Below are positions 17,100 to 25,922 of a DNA stretch of 48,013 nt, piece after piece. The position numbers and the translations under genes were made by a program. Location of the stretch: contig JAZRNH010000043.1 of NCBI GenBank assembly GCA_045648025.1, positions 1-48,013 of the forward strand, in the 5' to 3' direction. Numbering within the stretch: position 1 is the stretch's first letter; every line of letters starts with the position of its first letter. This stretch comes from RGIG1681 sp045648025. Lineage in GTDB: Bacteria; Bacillota; Clostridia; Christensenellales; UBA1242. The notes under the pieces are model-generated. The model had not been told where the DNA came from. It worked only from the letters and a program-made list of their open reading frames with translations, and did not search any database.

Positions 17100-17128
17100 A
17101 TTATATCCATTTTAAAAATTATTGACAA
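17100..17128 (-). promoter_or_regulatory. Promoter of the dehydrogenase gene
   Basis: TTGTCA (17123-17128), a 17-base spacer and TATAAT (17100-17105) on the minus strand. Confidence 0.75.
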
Positions 17129-17151
17129 GCAAACAACAAAAAAAATTAACC

Positions 17152-17181
17152 AAATAAAAAGAGTGGAAACAACCACCCTTT
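17152..17181 (-). terminator. Terminator of the 249-residue membrane protein gene
   Basis: CCACCCTTT/AAAGAGTGG arms pair with one mismatch around a 6-base loop; a T-rich tract follows on the minus strand. Confidence 0.65.
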
Positions 17182-17188
17182 CTTGTTT

Positions 17189-17938
17189 TTATTTCTTAAA
17201 AATTTTATTCAAAAAAGCAAATTTTGATTTCTTTTCTGGTTCTGGAAGCATTTCTTTAAGAACTTTTTCTCTTTCAGTTCTGTTTTTTTCATATTTTTTA
17301 GCTTCTTTTTGAATATCTACAATCATCTTTCTTTCTTCTACTGAATGCAATTCCAAGTTGTTTGTTAAGATAACATCTTCTTCTAAACTCTTCATCGGCA
17401 TAATTTTATCTATTAATTTTTGAACTAAAGCATGACTGTCATTTAAATCTAATTCTATTGACAATCTAAAATAATCAATTTGTTTAACAATATAATTAAC
17501 AACGATTTCAAGTAATATTTGAACAACAAGAATCACAGCAGAAACAACATTTGCAATATTCGAAATTTTTAAATCAAAATTTGTAACAGTTTCATAAATT
17601 GCAAGACCAACAAGAGCTGTCTTCACAATAAATTTAAAAACTTTAATTCCTTTTTTTATTTTTCTTTTTTTCTCTGCAACTAATCGTTTTTCATTTTTCA
17701 ATAACTTCTTACTTTCTTTTAATGATAGTTCGACAACAAATAAAGTTAATATCAAAACTATTAAAATTGAATATGCAATCAAGTAAAAAACATCATCAAA
17801 GTTTAATGTAACCAAGTAAATATAATATGCCAAAAATATAAGCATACTTAAACAACCAATTGCGGTTACTACTCTAATTAAATCTTTCTTAATTTTTTCA
17901 ATTCTTGAACCAGTGTGCTTTGTTTCTAAAATAGCCAT
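17189..17938 (-). CDS. Four-helix membrane protein of unknown function
   Basis: 249 residues from the ATG at 17938; an in-frame GTG six bases upstream overlaps the ribosome binding site (AAGGAG) and is unlikely to be used. Two pairs of membrane helices (about 25-45 and 52-72, then 105-125 and 131-155) are separated by a basic, lysine-rich cytoplasmic loop (KKLLKNEKRLVAEKKRKIKK). The C-terminal 85 residues are soluble, charged and probably helical, ending KKSKFAFLNKIFKK. It stands alone between its own promoter and terminator. No family recognised. Confidence 0.75.
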   Translation of the reverse strand: MAILETKHTGSRIEKIKKDLIRVVTAIGCLSMLIFLAYYIYLVTLNFDDVFYLIAYSILIVLILTLFVVELSLKESKKLLKNEKRLVAEKKRKIKKGIKVFKFIVKTALVGLAIYETVTNFDLKISNIANVVSAVILVVQILLEIVVNYIVKQIDYFRLSIELDLNDSHALVQKLIDKIMPMKSLEEDVILTNNLELHSVEERKMIVDIQKEAKKYEKNRTEREKVLKEMLPEPEKKSKFAFLNKIFKK

Positions 17939-17969
17939 TAACACTCCTTAATAAATTTATAGTAACATT

Positions 17970-17999
17970 ATTATAATATCATCAATCAAATCAAGTCAA
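17970..17999 (-). promoter_or_regulatory. Promoter of the 249-residue membrane protein gene
   Basis: TTGACT (17994-17999), an 18-base spacer and TATAAT (17970-17975) on the minus strand. Confidence 0.75.
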
Positions 18000-18014
18000 A
18001 GATTTAACAAACAC

Positions 18015-18048
18015 AAAAAAAACACTTGGAAATTCCAAGTGTTTTTTA
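18015..18048 (-). terminator. Terminator of the lipoprotein gene
   Basis: AACACTTGGAA and TTCCAAGTGTT arms (18021-18043) flanked by A-runs and T-runs; the minus-strand T-run ends the lipoprotein transcript. Confidence 0.85.
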
Positions 18049-18050
18049 TT

Positions 18051-20195
18051 TTAACCATTAGCTATTCTTCCACAAATATCATTTTGAATATTGGTGTTAG
18101 ATGTGCCTGGAGTTGAACCGGTTTCGTTCCAAGCAACAATAACTCTTGTAGCTTCGTTTTGATAACTAACAGCATAATTGCTTATACAACCAATAATTTG
18201 ACCAGCATCTCTATCTGCCATTACTGAACAGTTGATAGCAACACATTCTGTGATTGATGCAGCATCACTAGATTTGTTTCCTCTTGCAAGGTGAGCAACA
18301 ATTGCACCAGCTTTATCACCAGATTCATGTGTGTTTTTAAATCTGCAATCAACAGAGGCATTTTGAACTTCACAGCGGTTGATATCAGTGTTAAGTGCCC
18401 AACCAGCAATTGTTCCAACATAGTGATTTCCACAAACTTCTGCATTAACAACTTTCAATTTTTGAATTGTTGCACCAATTGTTTGACCAAACAATGCAAT
18501 ACCAGAAGATGCCCCAGTTTGCTTTCCACCTTTGTTAAAGTTTGTAATTTTTAAATTATAAATTGTGTGGTTATCTCCATCAAATGTTCCTTTGAAAGCA
18601 TAACCATATAAAACTTTTCCATTATAATTTCCAGAACCATAACCAATTGGTGTCCATTCAAGATTATTCAAATCAATATCTTTTTCAAGCTTGATTACAT
18701 AACCTTCAAATGTTGTTCCAGAGTTAACAGCTTTTGCAAGACCTGCAAGTTGTTCAGCGGTTGAAATTTTGATTAACTTGCTGTTTTCAACCATTGGAAC
18801 TGCAGCAGTTGAACCGTCCCAAAGATTACAAGCAGGAAGTTCTCTTTTTGCCATACACTTGTTGCAAACCGCATCGTTGTCATCATCGTAAATATGAGTT
18901 GAAATTGCAGCTGTATTTTCAAAATTCATAGCTGTATCAAGTTCTTCATTTTGATTTAATTCTGCGGCTGAAACATAAACAAATGAATAGCAAACTCTTT
19001 GAGCAGTTTCTTGATATGTGCTAAATTCTTGAATTGCATAATTTGAAGCACTTGTATAAACACCGCCATAAACATCAACAGTAAGTGAATATGAATATCC
19101 AGCAGCTGGTGAATGAATATTGTTTGAACAAGAATCAATCATTAAAGCAGAACCAGTTACAGCACAACCACTTCCAGCAAATGCTACAGGAAATTTATCT
19201 TCACCAGTTGCAGTCATAATACAGTTTTTAAGAGTGTGATGTCCGCTCTTTGTGTAATATGCACCATAACCTGTAAATTCACAATCAACAAATTCATAAA
19301 TATATTTTCCTGCTGGAAGGTATGCAGCAACTGCAGCATCTTCACCATTTTCAGCAGTTTCTTTAAGGGCTAAAAATTTGCATTTATTTGCAACAACTTT
19401 TGCAGCAGCAAAATCAGTTCCATTTGTTGACAATGCACCCCAATAACCTTGGAATGTAACATTTTCAAAAGTGATATCAAAAATTCCTTCGTGAGCAGCT
19501 CTGATTACCATTGCATAATCAATTGAATTATCATCACATCCAATAACAGATTCTTCTTTTGTTGAGTTTTTAATTACAACTGTTGCAGAATTATTTGTTG
19601 TTTCTTTTTTATCCATAGACATTGATCTAATGTTAAATGAAGAATTAATATCAAAACCTGCAAGATCAATTTTAACAATCATATCTTCTGTTTTTGGAAA
19701 AATAAGAACAGGAATAATTTTTTTCGCAGAATCTTTTTGCATTTCAAGATTTTTTGTAAGAGTGATTATGTGATTTTCATCAGTAATCATAATTGCGGCA
19801 TTAAGTTCTTCAACTGTTGAAACTTCGATTGGAGCTTCTTTAATTTCAAAAGTTGTTTCAAACTTAAGGTTTGCATCTAAAACAGCACTGTCGTCTTTTG
19901 ATCTAACAACAACAGTTGCGGTTCCCACATTAACATTGTTTGAATATTCAACAGTATAGTTGTCACTTGACACAACTGCTTCACCATATTTAAGAGTAAC
20001 AGTTGGCTCTTTTTCAGTTCCATCATAAACTGTTGAAGTATAGCTAAGTGTAATATTGTCAGAAGCCATTGTGCTTTGTTTTGTTGCAGCAGGTGTTTCA
20101 TCAACAGTTTCATCATCACCACAAGCAACCAAAGACAAAGTCATTGGAATAACCATACAAATAGCAATTAATAAACTTAAAATTTTCTTTTTCAT
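18051..20195 (-). CDS. Large surface lipoprotein with Ig-like and beta-helix/GLUG-type regions
   Basis: 714 residues. A signal peptide with lipobox (LSLVAC, Cys at about 25) is followed by GDDETVDETP, so the protein is expected to be lipid-anchored outside the cell. Residues ~45-125 form an Ig-like repeat (YDGTEKEPTVTLKYG, then NYTVEYSNNVNVGTATVVV). The middle (~130-410) has the short-turn pattern of a right-handed beta-helix. The C-terminal part has the motif set of GLUG/adhesin-type repeats (DLNNLEWTPIGYG, FKGTFDGDNHTIYNLKI, VGTIAGWALNTDI). A two-Cys segment (CNKCMAK) lies in between. A role in adhesion or glycan binding is inference. Single-gene transcript with its own promoter and terminator. 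Confidence 0.83.
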   Translation of the reverse strand: MKKKILSLLIAICMVIPMTLSLVACGDDETVDETPAATKQSTMASDNITLSYTSTVYDGTEKEPTVTLKYGEAVVSSDNYTVEYSNNVNVGTATVVVRSKDDSAVLDANLKFETTFEIKEAPIEVSTVEELNAAIMITDENHIITLTKNLEMQKDSAKKIIPVLIFPKTEDMIVKIDLAGFDINSSFNIRSMSMDKKETTNNSATVVIKNSTKEESVIGCDDNSIDYAMVIRAAHEGIFDITFENVTFQGYWGALSTNGTDFAAAKVVANKCKFLALKETAENGEDAAVAAYLPAGKYIYEFVDCEFTGYGAYYTKSGHHTLKNCIMTATGEDKFPVAFAGSGCAVTGSALMIDSCSNNIHSPAAGYSYSLTVDVYGGVYTSASNYAIQEFSTYQETAQRVCYSFVYVSAAELNQNEELDTAMNFENTAAISTHIYDDDNDAVCNKCMAKRELPACNLWDGSTAAVPMVENSKLIKISTAEQLAGLAKAVNSGTTFEGYVIKLEKDIDLNNLEWTPIGYGSGNYNGKVLYGYAFKGTFDGDNHTIYNLKITNFNKGGKQTGASSGIALFGQTIGATIQKLKVVNAEVCGNHYVGTIAGWALNTDINRCEVQNASVDCRFKNTHESGDKAGAIVAHLARGNKSSDAASITECVAINCSVMADRDAGQIIGCISNYAVSYQNEATRVIVAWNETGSTPGTSNTNIQNDICGRIANG

Positions 20196-20312
20196 TTATA
20201 ATTCTCCTTAAACTTGTTACAAAACCTTACATTTTAATTATAATTAAACCAGTAAAACCCGCCCAATAATAAGCCATTTAACAAATTATTCAGCAAGATT
20301 AAGTCCACTTTT

Positions 20313-20342
20313 ATTATATTCCCTTTATGGCCTTAAAGTCAA
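20313..20342 (-). promoter_or_regulatory. Promoter of the lipoprotein gene
   Basis: TTGACT (20337-20342), an 18-base spacer and TATAAT (20313-20318). The leader is about 110 bases; I see no known riboswitch in it. Confidence 0.78.
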
Positions 20343-20398
20343 CCCCGAATTTTAAATATTTATTGATTAATTTTTATATTTTTTAATGTTTTTTTCAC

Positions 20399-20426
20399 AA
20401 AAAAAACACCGGCATTTTTGCCAGTG
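20399..20426 (-). terminator. Terminator of the polysaccharide operon
   Basis: GCCAGTG/CACCGGC arms pair over 7 bp with one mismatch (extendable by A-T), then a T-run on the minus strand. It lies directly after the last gene of the 18-gene operon. Confidence 0.7.
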
Positions 20427-20431
20427 CTTTT

Positions 20432-21472
20432 CTATTTTTCAATATAATTTAAATATCTTTCCAAACACCAAATTTGCCATTTTTGATTTCCTGTAAATTG
20501 AGACATATCTAAATCATCCAAAAACTCTTCTCTTGATGGACCTTTCCAATCTTTAAAATATTCATCTACCGGTCTTGGCATTGGAACTTTTTCTGGTACT
20601 GGAATATCAGGATATTTTCTATGCATAAGTTCTCTAATTAAATATTTAGATTCACCATTTCTAACTCTATTTAAATCTAATGGGTCGCCCATCTTCAATT
20701 TAGCATAGGGATCAATATACTTCATTCCAGCAACAGTCAAAGAATTTAAATAAGAACTTGAACTTTCAACCGAAAATACATCATCCATAAATTTCAAAAA
20801 ATCTATATTATTTCCATTTCTATATCTTTCAAATAAATAATCCATTGAAACAGGTTCTTTTAACACAAGTTCTGGCTCTGTAAATGTATATCTCTTTTTA
20901 AATTCTTCAAATGTCCAATCTTTGGCCAACAATTTATCCATTCCACCAAATACTAAATCTGAACTTTCACCAATAACCATTTTGGTAATCCCATCTTTCT
21001 TTGCTTGAATTGCACCTTGAAGTAATTGTGGTTCAATTGAATGAACAGGAGCTTTTTTTGCTTCCATACATGCATCAACATATCCCTCAACTGTAGTGTT
21101 CCAGTCAATATCTATATAATGCAGTTTCAAACCATAAGTTTTGGCATAATATTCAGCTCTTGCCAGTTCCTCTTTTTGAAAATCACCATTTAAAAATCTA
21201 AAAGTGTAAGCATCACAACCAGGCATATATGAAGCAAGAATGGCACTATCCATACCACCAGAAAGAAAAATTCCCAATTTTTCATCTTTTAGTTTATCAA
21301 AACACTTTTTTATTTCATTATCAATATCATCCGCTGTATAAACCAAAATCTTTTCATTTTCTGGAATAATCTTTATATTTTTATGAAATTCACCATCTTT
21401 AAAATCTTTATCTTCTTTTTCTATGTATCTAAATGCAAGGTATGAACTCATACAAAAATTTTTATCTATCAT
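20432..21472 (-). CDS. Asparagine-synthase-like amidotransferase domain protein
   Basis: 346 residues from the ATG at 21472, eight bases after AAGGAG; the in-frame ATG at 21481 directly abuts that site and is less likely. The ATP-pyrophosphatase PP-loop is clear (GIFLSGGMDSAIL), followed by GESSDLVFGGMDKLL and a C-terminal ELMHRKYPDIPVPEKVPMPRP segment as in asparagine synthase C-domains. The N-terminal glutaminase domain (Cys2) is missing, so ammonia must come from another protein or from free ammonia. The first ~80 residues (SSYLAFRYI) are a short substitute domain. It overlaps the TagD-like gene by 11 bases, so the two are coupled. The target is probably a sugar or acid group of the glycan; this is inference. 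Confidence 0.8.
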   Translation of the reverse strand: MIDKNFCMSSYLAFRYIEKEDKDFKDGEFHKNIKIIPENEKILVYTADDIDNEIKKCFDKLKDEKLGIFLSGGMDSAILASYMPGCDAYTFRFLNGDFQKEELARAEYYAKTYGLKLHYIDIDWNTTVEGYVDACMEAKKAPVHSIEPQLLQGAIQAKKDGITKMVIGESSDLVFGGMDKLLAKDWTFEEFKKRYTFTEPELVLKEPVSMDYLFERYRNGNNIDFLKFMDDVFSVESSSSYLNSLTVAGMKYIDPYAKLKMGDPLDLNRVRNGESKYLIRELMHRKYPDIPVPEKVPMPRPVDEYFKDWKGPSREEFLDDLDMSQFTGNQKWQIWCLERYLNYIEK

Positions 21473-21920
21473 TGTCTTCATCTCCTTTTTTTAAAAGATC
21501 ATCCTTATTATTTCTAGCTTCTTTCAATGCATTATTAAGAATAGTTGAAGATATTCCTTTTGTATAAGGGAAATACACTATTTTTATACCCTCTTTTTGA
21601 AACTCTTCTTCATATTTATTCCATTTATCGGTATTATACCAATCATCTCCAACAAACAACACAGTTGCTCCTAATTTTTTACAAGCAGTTAATTTATCCA
21701 TATCATATTGAGGAATTGCAGCATCAACATATTTTATATTTCTTACAATCTCTATTCTTTCATCAAAAGGAATCAAAGCTCGTTTTCCTTTATATAAAAC
21801 CAAATCATCAGTTGTAACACCAACAATAAGTTTATCACACATACCTTTTGCATTTTTTAATAAATTTAAGTGTCCAATATGAAACAAATCATAAACACCT
21901 GCTGTGTATCCTATAACCAT
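21462..21920 (-). CDS. Glycerol-3-phosphate cytidylyltransferase-like enzyme
   Basis: 152 residues from ATG 21920, eight bases after GAGG (a GTG nine bases upstream overlaps the binding site). Nucleotidyltransferase signatures GVYDLFHIGHLNLL (HxGH) and ISSTILNNAL (RTxGISTT-like end) are present with RALIPFDERIEIVRNIKYVD between them, as in TagD. It should make CDP-glycerol from glycerol-3-phosphate and CTP, supplying the glycerophosphotransferase domain of the neighbouring fusion protein. Some relatives make CDP-ribitol or CDP-ethanolamine-type products; the TagF-like neighbour favours glycerol. Confidence 0.83.
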   Translation of the reverse strand: MVIGYTAGVYDLFHIGHLNLLKNAKGMCDKLIVGVTTDDLVLYKGKRALIPFDERIEIVRNIKYVDAAIPQYDMDKLTACKKLGATVLFVGDDWYNTDKWNKYEEEFQKEGIKIVYFPYTKGISSTILNNALKEARNNKDDLLKKGDEDNDR

Positions 21921-21966
21921 TATTTTCACCTCAACATTTGTTTTTTTATATAATATATTTACTTTA

Positions 21967-24666
21967 CTATATTTTTTTCTTATCTTGCAAATATTCTTTT
22001 ATTTTTTTAGATGAATCTATATTATCACAAAGAGAATATTCTTCCCTCATTAATTTTATATTGTGCAAATATTTTTTATTATCGAATTCTTTTACATTGT
22101 TTAATAATGTATCAAAATCTTTAGCAAATGGCAACTTATAATTCTCCAAATCTACATATAACTTTCTTTCTTTTTGTATGTAATAATCATAGTCAGGAGC
22201 ATATATAAATGTTGGCTTGTTTGTTAGTGCAAAATACATTCCCATGGTTGAATAATCTGATATTACAATATCACTTGTCACCAACACTAAATTTGCATCT
22301 TCTTCTTGTGTTAAATCAATGCAATTCTTGAAAGAATCTATATTACTAAGATTTTCATCATTTGGATGAAGTCTAAGACACAAAATATAATCATCTTTAA
22401 ATTTTGTGTTTATTACATCTAAAAGTTTTTCAACATCAAAATACAATTTATCATAAAATGTTTTATCATTTCTAAACGAAGGAGCATACAAAACAATTTT
22501 TTTTCCACTAATATTATGTTTTTTCTTTAAATCATTTATTTTATTTATATCTGGTTTTGAAAGACAATCAGATTTTGGTTCTCCAAATTCAAGAACTTCA
22601 CCATTATACCAAAATGAATTTCTAAACATTTCTGTTTGATATTTTCCATTTGATATAAAATAATCAGCAAACTTGCTATCTCTCTTTGCACTTTTTATAT
22701 AATCCTTTGGTAAAAACTCCTCAACATCTTTTTCAACACCTTTAATTATTGGTGCTCCTCCATGCCAAGTTTGAACATAACATTGTTTTTTTCTTTTAAA
22801 TAATGGTTTTATATCTCCTCTTACATTTTCAATCCACAGTTTTGCTGTTATCATATGATAATAGTGAGATAATGAACCAAATTTTACTTTTTTAATACCC
22901 TCTGGCATTTCTTCATTTAAATTATTTACAAACCAAATTATTTCATATTTTTTATCTTTTAAGAATTCTTCGGCTAAATATTTTGGATTGTCTCCATAAC
23001 CCTTTCCATCAAAGTTATTAAATGTAATTTTATTCTTCTTTATAGGTATTAAATAAAAGCACATCAAAAATGTATTTAAACAAAAACTCTTCATTTTTCT
23101 ATATGTTGTCATAAGCATTCTCTTGCAAAATCTTAATAATTTTCTCATTTTTGTTTTATTTTCCTTTATATCTATATTATTAACATCTGTAGTATTATCT
23201 TCTGTTTGTTTATTTTTTTTTGACAACTTGTTCTTTAAAAATTGTAATATAGCTTTAAATTCTTTATTTTTTGTTAATAATGCTAATACAAAATATACCA
23301 ACATTCCAACAAATATTTTAAATAAAAGTCTAATAACAATGTTGTCAATCGGTAACATACTCACAACATATACTGCAACAATCATAAATAACGACAATAT
23401 AATAGAATTTAAACAGTCTTTCAGTTTGTTAAATAAACTATATTGTATTTCTCTCTTCACAGTGTATGTGTTTACAAATAAAGCAATTATATTTATTAAT
23501 ATCATCGAAGCGGCAATCCAAACGACACCAAATTGAATCGCAATTATTGTTATTATCACAAATATTGGTTTTTTTATAAATTCCAATATCAAAACAGTTT
23601 TACTTTTACCAAGAGATTTTAATGTTAAAATATCAAATTCTCCTAACATTGAAATTAAACCACTTATACACATTATTTGTAAAAATATTGTAGTCGATGA
23701 CCATTTTGCACCATATAAAACACTTATTAAATCACTTGATACAATAAATATTCCAAATAATATTGGAAATACAATAAATGTAAACATTCTTGTTGCTGAC
23801 CTTAACAAGTTTTTAAGTTTATCTTTTTCATCAACAAGTGACGACATTGCTGGAAATAATACAGAAACAAAACTTGTTGCCGCTATATTCGTCGCCATAT
23901 TTGGTAAGTTTTGCCCTTTTGTATAATACGCCAAATCTTCAGATGTATAAAATAATCCTATAATGAAAGCATTTAATTGATTAAATACTGATCCTATGAC
24001 ATCTGTTGCCATTATTCGAGTACCATACCCACAAGTTTCTTTAAGTGATTTTTTGCTAAATATTAATTTAGGTCTCCACTTAACCGTAAAACACATAATT
24101 AATGTTCCAACAAATAAAGCTACAAGCTGCTGTGCCACAAGTGCCCAAACACCAAATCCTAGTTTAGCCATAACAATCCCAACAATTGCAGAAATTACTG
24201 AACCAAAAAGAGTTGAAAAGAAAAATATTTTAAAATTCATATTTCTAGAAACATGAGCACTTTGAACAGAATATAAAGCAGAAAGAGGAAGTTTTAAGGC
24301 AATTACTCTAAGAACCCAAATAAGACTATCCATTTCATATAATCTAGAAATTGCAGGAGCACAAAAGAATAGTACTATATAAAGCACAAATGATATTATT
24401 AAATTTAGAAAAAATATAGTTGAATAGTCATTATCACTAGCATCTTTTTTTTGAATTAAAGCAGCTGTAAAACCACTTGAAATAATAATATCAGCGATAA
24501 TTACAAATACATTTACCATTGCAACAACACCATAATCATTTGGTGTCAACAATCTTGCTAAAATTATTGTAACAATAAATGCAATACCCTGACTAAAAAT
24601 TCTTTCAGCGAGTTTCCAACTAACTCCAGAAACAACTTTATTGTTTAATTTTTTATTATCAATCAT
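21967..24666 (-). CDS. Fusion: Wzx-type polysaccharide flippase + CDP-glycerol glycerophosphotransferase
   Basis: 899 residues in one frame. Residues 1-~490 are a polysaccharide flippase (MATE/PST superfamily, WzxC/TuaB-like): VSWKLAERIFSQGIAFIVTIILARLL-type start with about 12-14 helices. A polar linker (~490-510, rich in K, N, T, D) leads to a TagB/TagF-like cytoplasmic transferase: VQTWHGGAPIIKG (WHG motif), APSFRND, LRLHPND, TSDIVISDYSTMGMYFAL and TFIYAPDYDYY. The first half should flip lipid-linked glycan repeat units across the membrane; the second should add glycerol phosphate from CDP-glycerol. These are usually separate genes. An internal ATG (residue 507, base 23148) with AAGGA about 13 bases before it could also give a free transferase. 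The substrate supplier (TagD-like) is the next gene, 46 bases on. Confidence 0.87.
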   Translation of the reverse strand: MIDNKKLNNKVVSGVSWKLAERIFSQGIAFIVTIILARLLTPNDYGVVAMVNVFVIIADIIISSGFTAALIQKKDASDNDYSTIFFLNLIISFVLYIVLFFCAPAISRLYEMDSLIWVLRVIALKLPLSALYSVQSAHVSRNMNFKIFFFSTLFGSVISAIVGIVMAKLGFGVWALVAQQLVALFVGTLIMCFTVKWRPKLIFSKKSLKETCGYGTRIMATDVIGSVFNQLNAFIIGLFYTSEDLAYYTKGQNLPNMATNIAATSFVSVLFPAMSSLVDEKDKLKNLLRSATRMFTFIVFPILFGIFIVSSDLISVLYGAKWSSTTIFLQIMCISGLISMLGEFDILTLKSLGKSKTVLILEFIKKPIFVIITIIAIQFGVVWIAASMILINIIALFVNTYTVKREIQYSLFNKLKDCLNSIILSLFMIVAVYVVSMLPIDNIVIRLLFKIFVGMLVYFVLALLTKNKEFKAILQFLKNKLSKKNKQTEDNTTDVNNIDIKENKTKMRKLLRFCKRMLMTTYRKMKSFCLNTFLMCFYLIPIKKNKITFNNFDGKGYGDNPKYLAEEFLKDKKYEIIWFVNNLNEEMPEGIKKVKFGSLSHYYHMITAKLWIENVRGDIKPLFKRKKQCYVQTWHGGAPIIKGVEKDVEEFLPKDYIKSAKRDSKFADYFISNGKYQTEMFRNSFWYNGEVLEFGEPKSDCLSKPDINKINDLKKKHNISGKKIVLYAPSFRNDKTFYDKLYFDVEKLLDVINTKFKDDYILCLRLHPNDENLSNIDSFKNCIDLTQEEDANLVLVTSDIVISDYSTMGMYFALTNKPTFIYAPDYDYYIQKERKLYVDLENYKLPFAKDFDTLLNNVKEFDNKKYLHNIKLMREEYSLCDNIDSSKKIKEYLQDKKKI

Positions 24667-24812
24667 TTTATAATCTTCTCTATTGTTTATTTTTATTTAA
24701 TTCTCAGAATGTAAATGTTTTAATAATTAATCAATTTATTTTCAATCATATAAACAACTTTACTAATTATCATAACAATTTGACAACTTGTTTTTTGTCG
24801 TTGTTCATAATC
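24667..24812 (-). other. 146-base AT-rich gap inside the polysaccharide operon
   Basis: The longest gap in the operon. No ORF and no convincing terminator. A weak inverted repeat (ACAAC/GTTGT, about 24782-24804) without T-run is present; an internal promoter cannot be excluded but no good -35/-10 pair was found. Confidence 0.35.
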
Positions 24813-25916
24813 TTATAAAGCCTTCTTTAAATAATCGATAGACTTTTTTCTTTCCTCATTTAAGTATTTCTCTATTTTTTCATAATCCCACTCTGCAGCA
24901 TACATTTCTGCAACAGCAGACTTGTCATCAAATCTATCATAAATTCCTAACTTTTTCAAGAACTTATCACATTTTGCATCAATAAATGGTGTTTTGCACC
25001 AAGCGAATTTTTTGTTAAAAATAATTGAAAACATAATGCCGTGGAAAGTGCTTGTGGCAATCATATCAGCACCTTTGAATAATGCAATCCATTCATAGGG
25101 TGTCATATCTTTTTGTTTAACCACAACATCACACCAACTTCCATCGTCTTTATGACAATCAAGTTGAACTAATTGTTTATTGTTTTCTTTTGCAAATTTA
25201 ACAAGATTTTGTTTAAACTCTTCAGTGAAATCTTGTCCATAAACTGCAATATAATTTGAATATTTTGATTCTTTTATATTTTCATCAGTTTTAAAATCCC
25301 AAATAAGTGCAGGGTCCAAAACCACTTGTGGTCTATTTTTTGTTACTTTTTCAACTAAATTAGCTGAATTTTCATCTCTAACTGATATATTTTGCATTTT
25401 TTTGAGAGCCTCAACAACATACTCTGGAGCTCCATCTAAACTTTTTACAGTTCCAAAACTTGCTGCATAAGAAATAACTTTGTCAGTGTTAAGCCCCAAA
25501 CCAAAAAGCATTTGATCATAGTTAAAAACTCTAATTGAATAGTCCCAAACAATGTCACTGCCAAGAACCACTGTGTCAAATTTAAAATTATTAGCATTCT
25601 CTTTTGTGAGTTCTTCAGTGTGTGGAATTGTGTTATAGTTTTCAACAAACAATTGTTTTGTTCTTTTTATTTTCTTTTGAGTGAAAATATTTTTAACAAA
25701 AGTCTTCCAATATGAAAGTGATTTTCTGCTTCCATTTGGAATAACTGAATAATAAAAATCGTAATGGTATTTATCTAAATGATTAATTTGCTGAACGGTT
25801 GCAGATTTTTTGATTTCTGCAATAACTTTTTGAAGAGCATAAGCTTGAGCAAAAGTTCCATAGTTTGGAACATTCCAAAAAGTTATAATACCGATATTTT
25901 CATTCTTTTGTTTCAA
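24813..25916 (-). CDS. Polysaccharide pyruvyl transferase family protein
   Basis: 367 residues. Transfers pyruvate from phosphoenolpyruvate to a sugar, giving a ketal-linked, negatively charged pyruvyl group on the glycan. Family features: the N-terminal IGIITFWNVPNYGTFAQAYALQ, VLGSDIVWDYS, SYAASFGT, ISVRDENSANLV, VLDPALIW and STFHGIMFSIIFNKKF. The start is a TTG at 25916, nine bases after AAGGAG; the ATG at about 25922 is in another frame and stops after seven codons. The TAA of the GT92 gene's downstream neighbour arrangement shows only a few bases between genes, so it is part of the operon. Confidence 0.88.
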   Translation of the reverse strand: MKQKNENIGIITFWNVPNYGTFAQAYALQKVIAEIKKSATVQQINHLDKYHYDFYYSVIPNGSRKSLSYWKTFVKNIFTQKKIKRTKQLFVENYNTIPHTEELTKENANNFKFDTVVLGSDIVWDYSIRVFNYDQMLFGLGLNTDKVISYAASFGTVKSLDGAPEYVVEALKKMQNISVRDENSANLVEKVTKNRPQVVLDPALIWDFKTDENIKESKYSNYIAVYGQDFTEEFKQNLVKFAKENNKQLVQLDCHKDDGSWCDVVVKQKDMTPYEWIALFKGADMIATSTFHGIMFSIIFNKKFAWCKTPFIDAKCDKFLKKLGIYDRFDDKSAVAEMYAAEWDYEKIEKYLNEERKKSIDYLKKAL

Positions 25917-25922
25917 AATACA

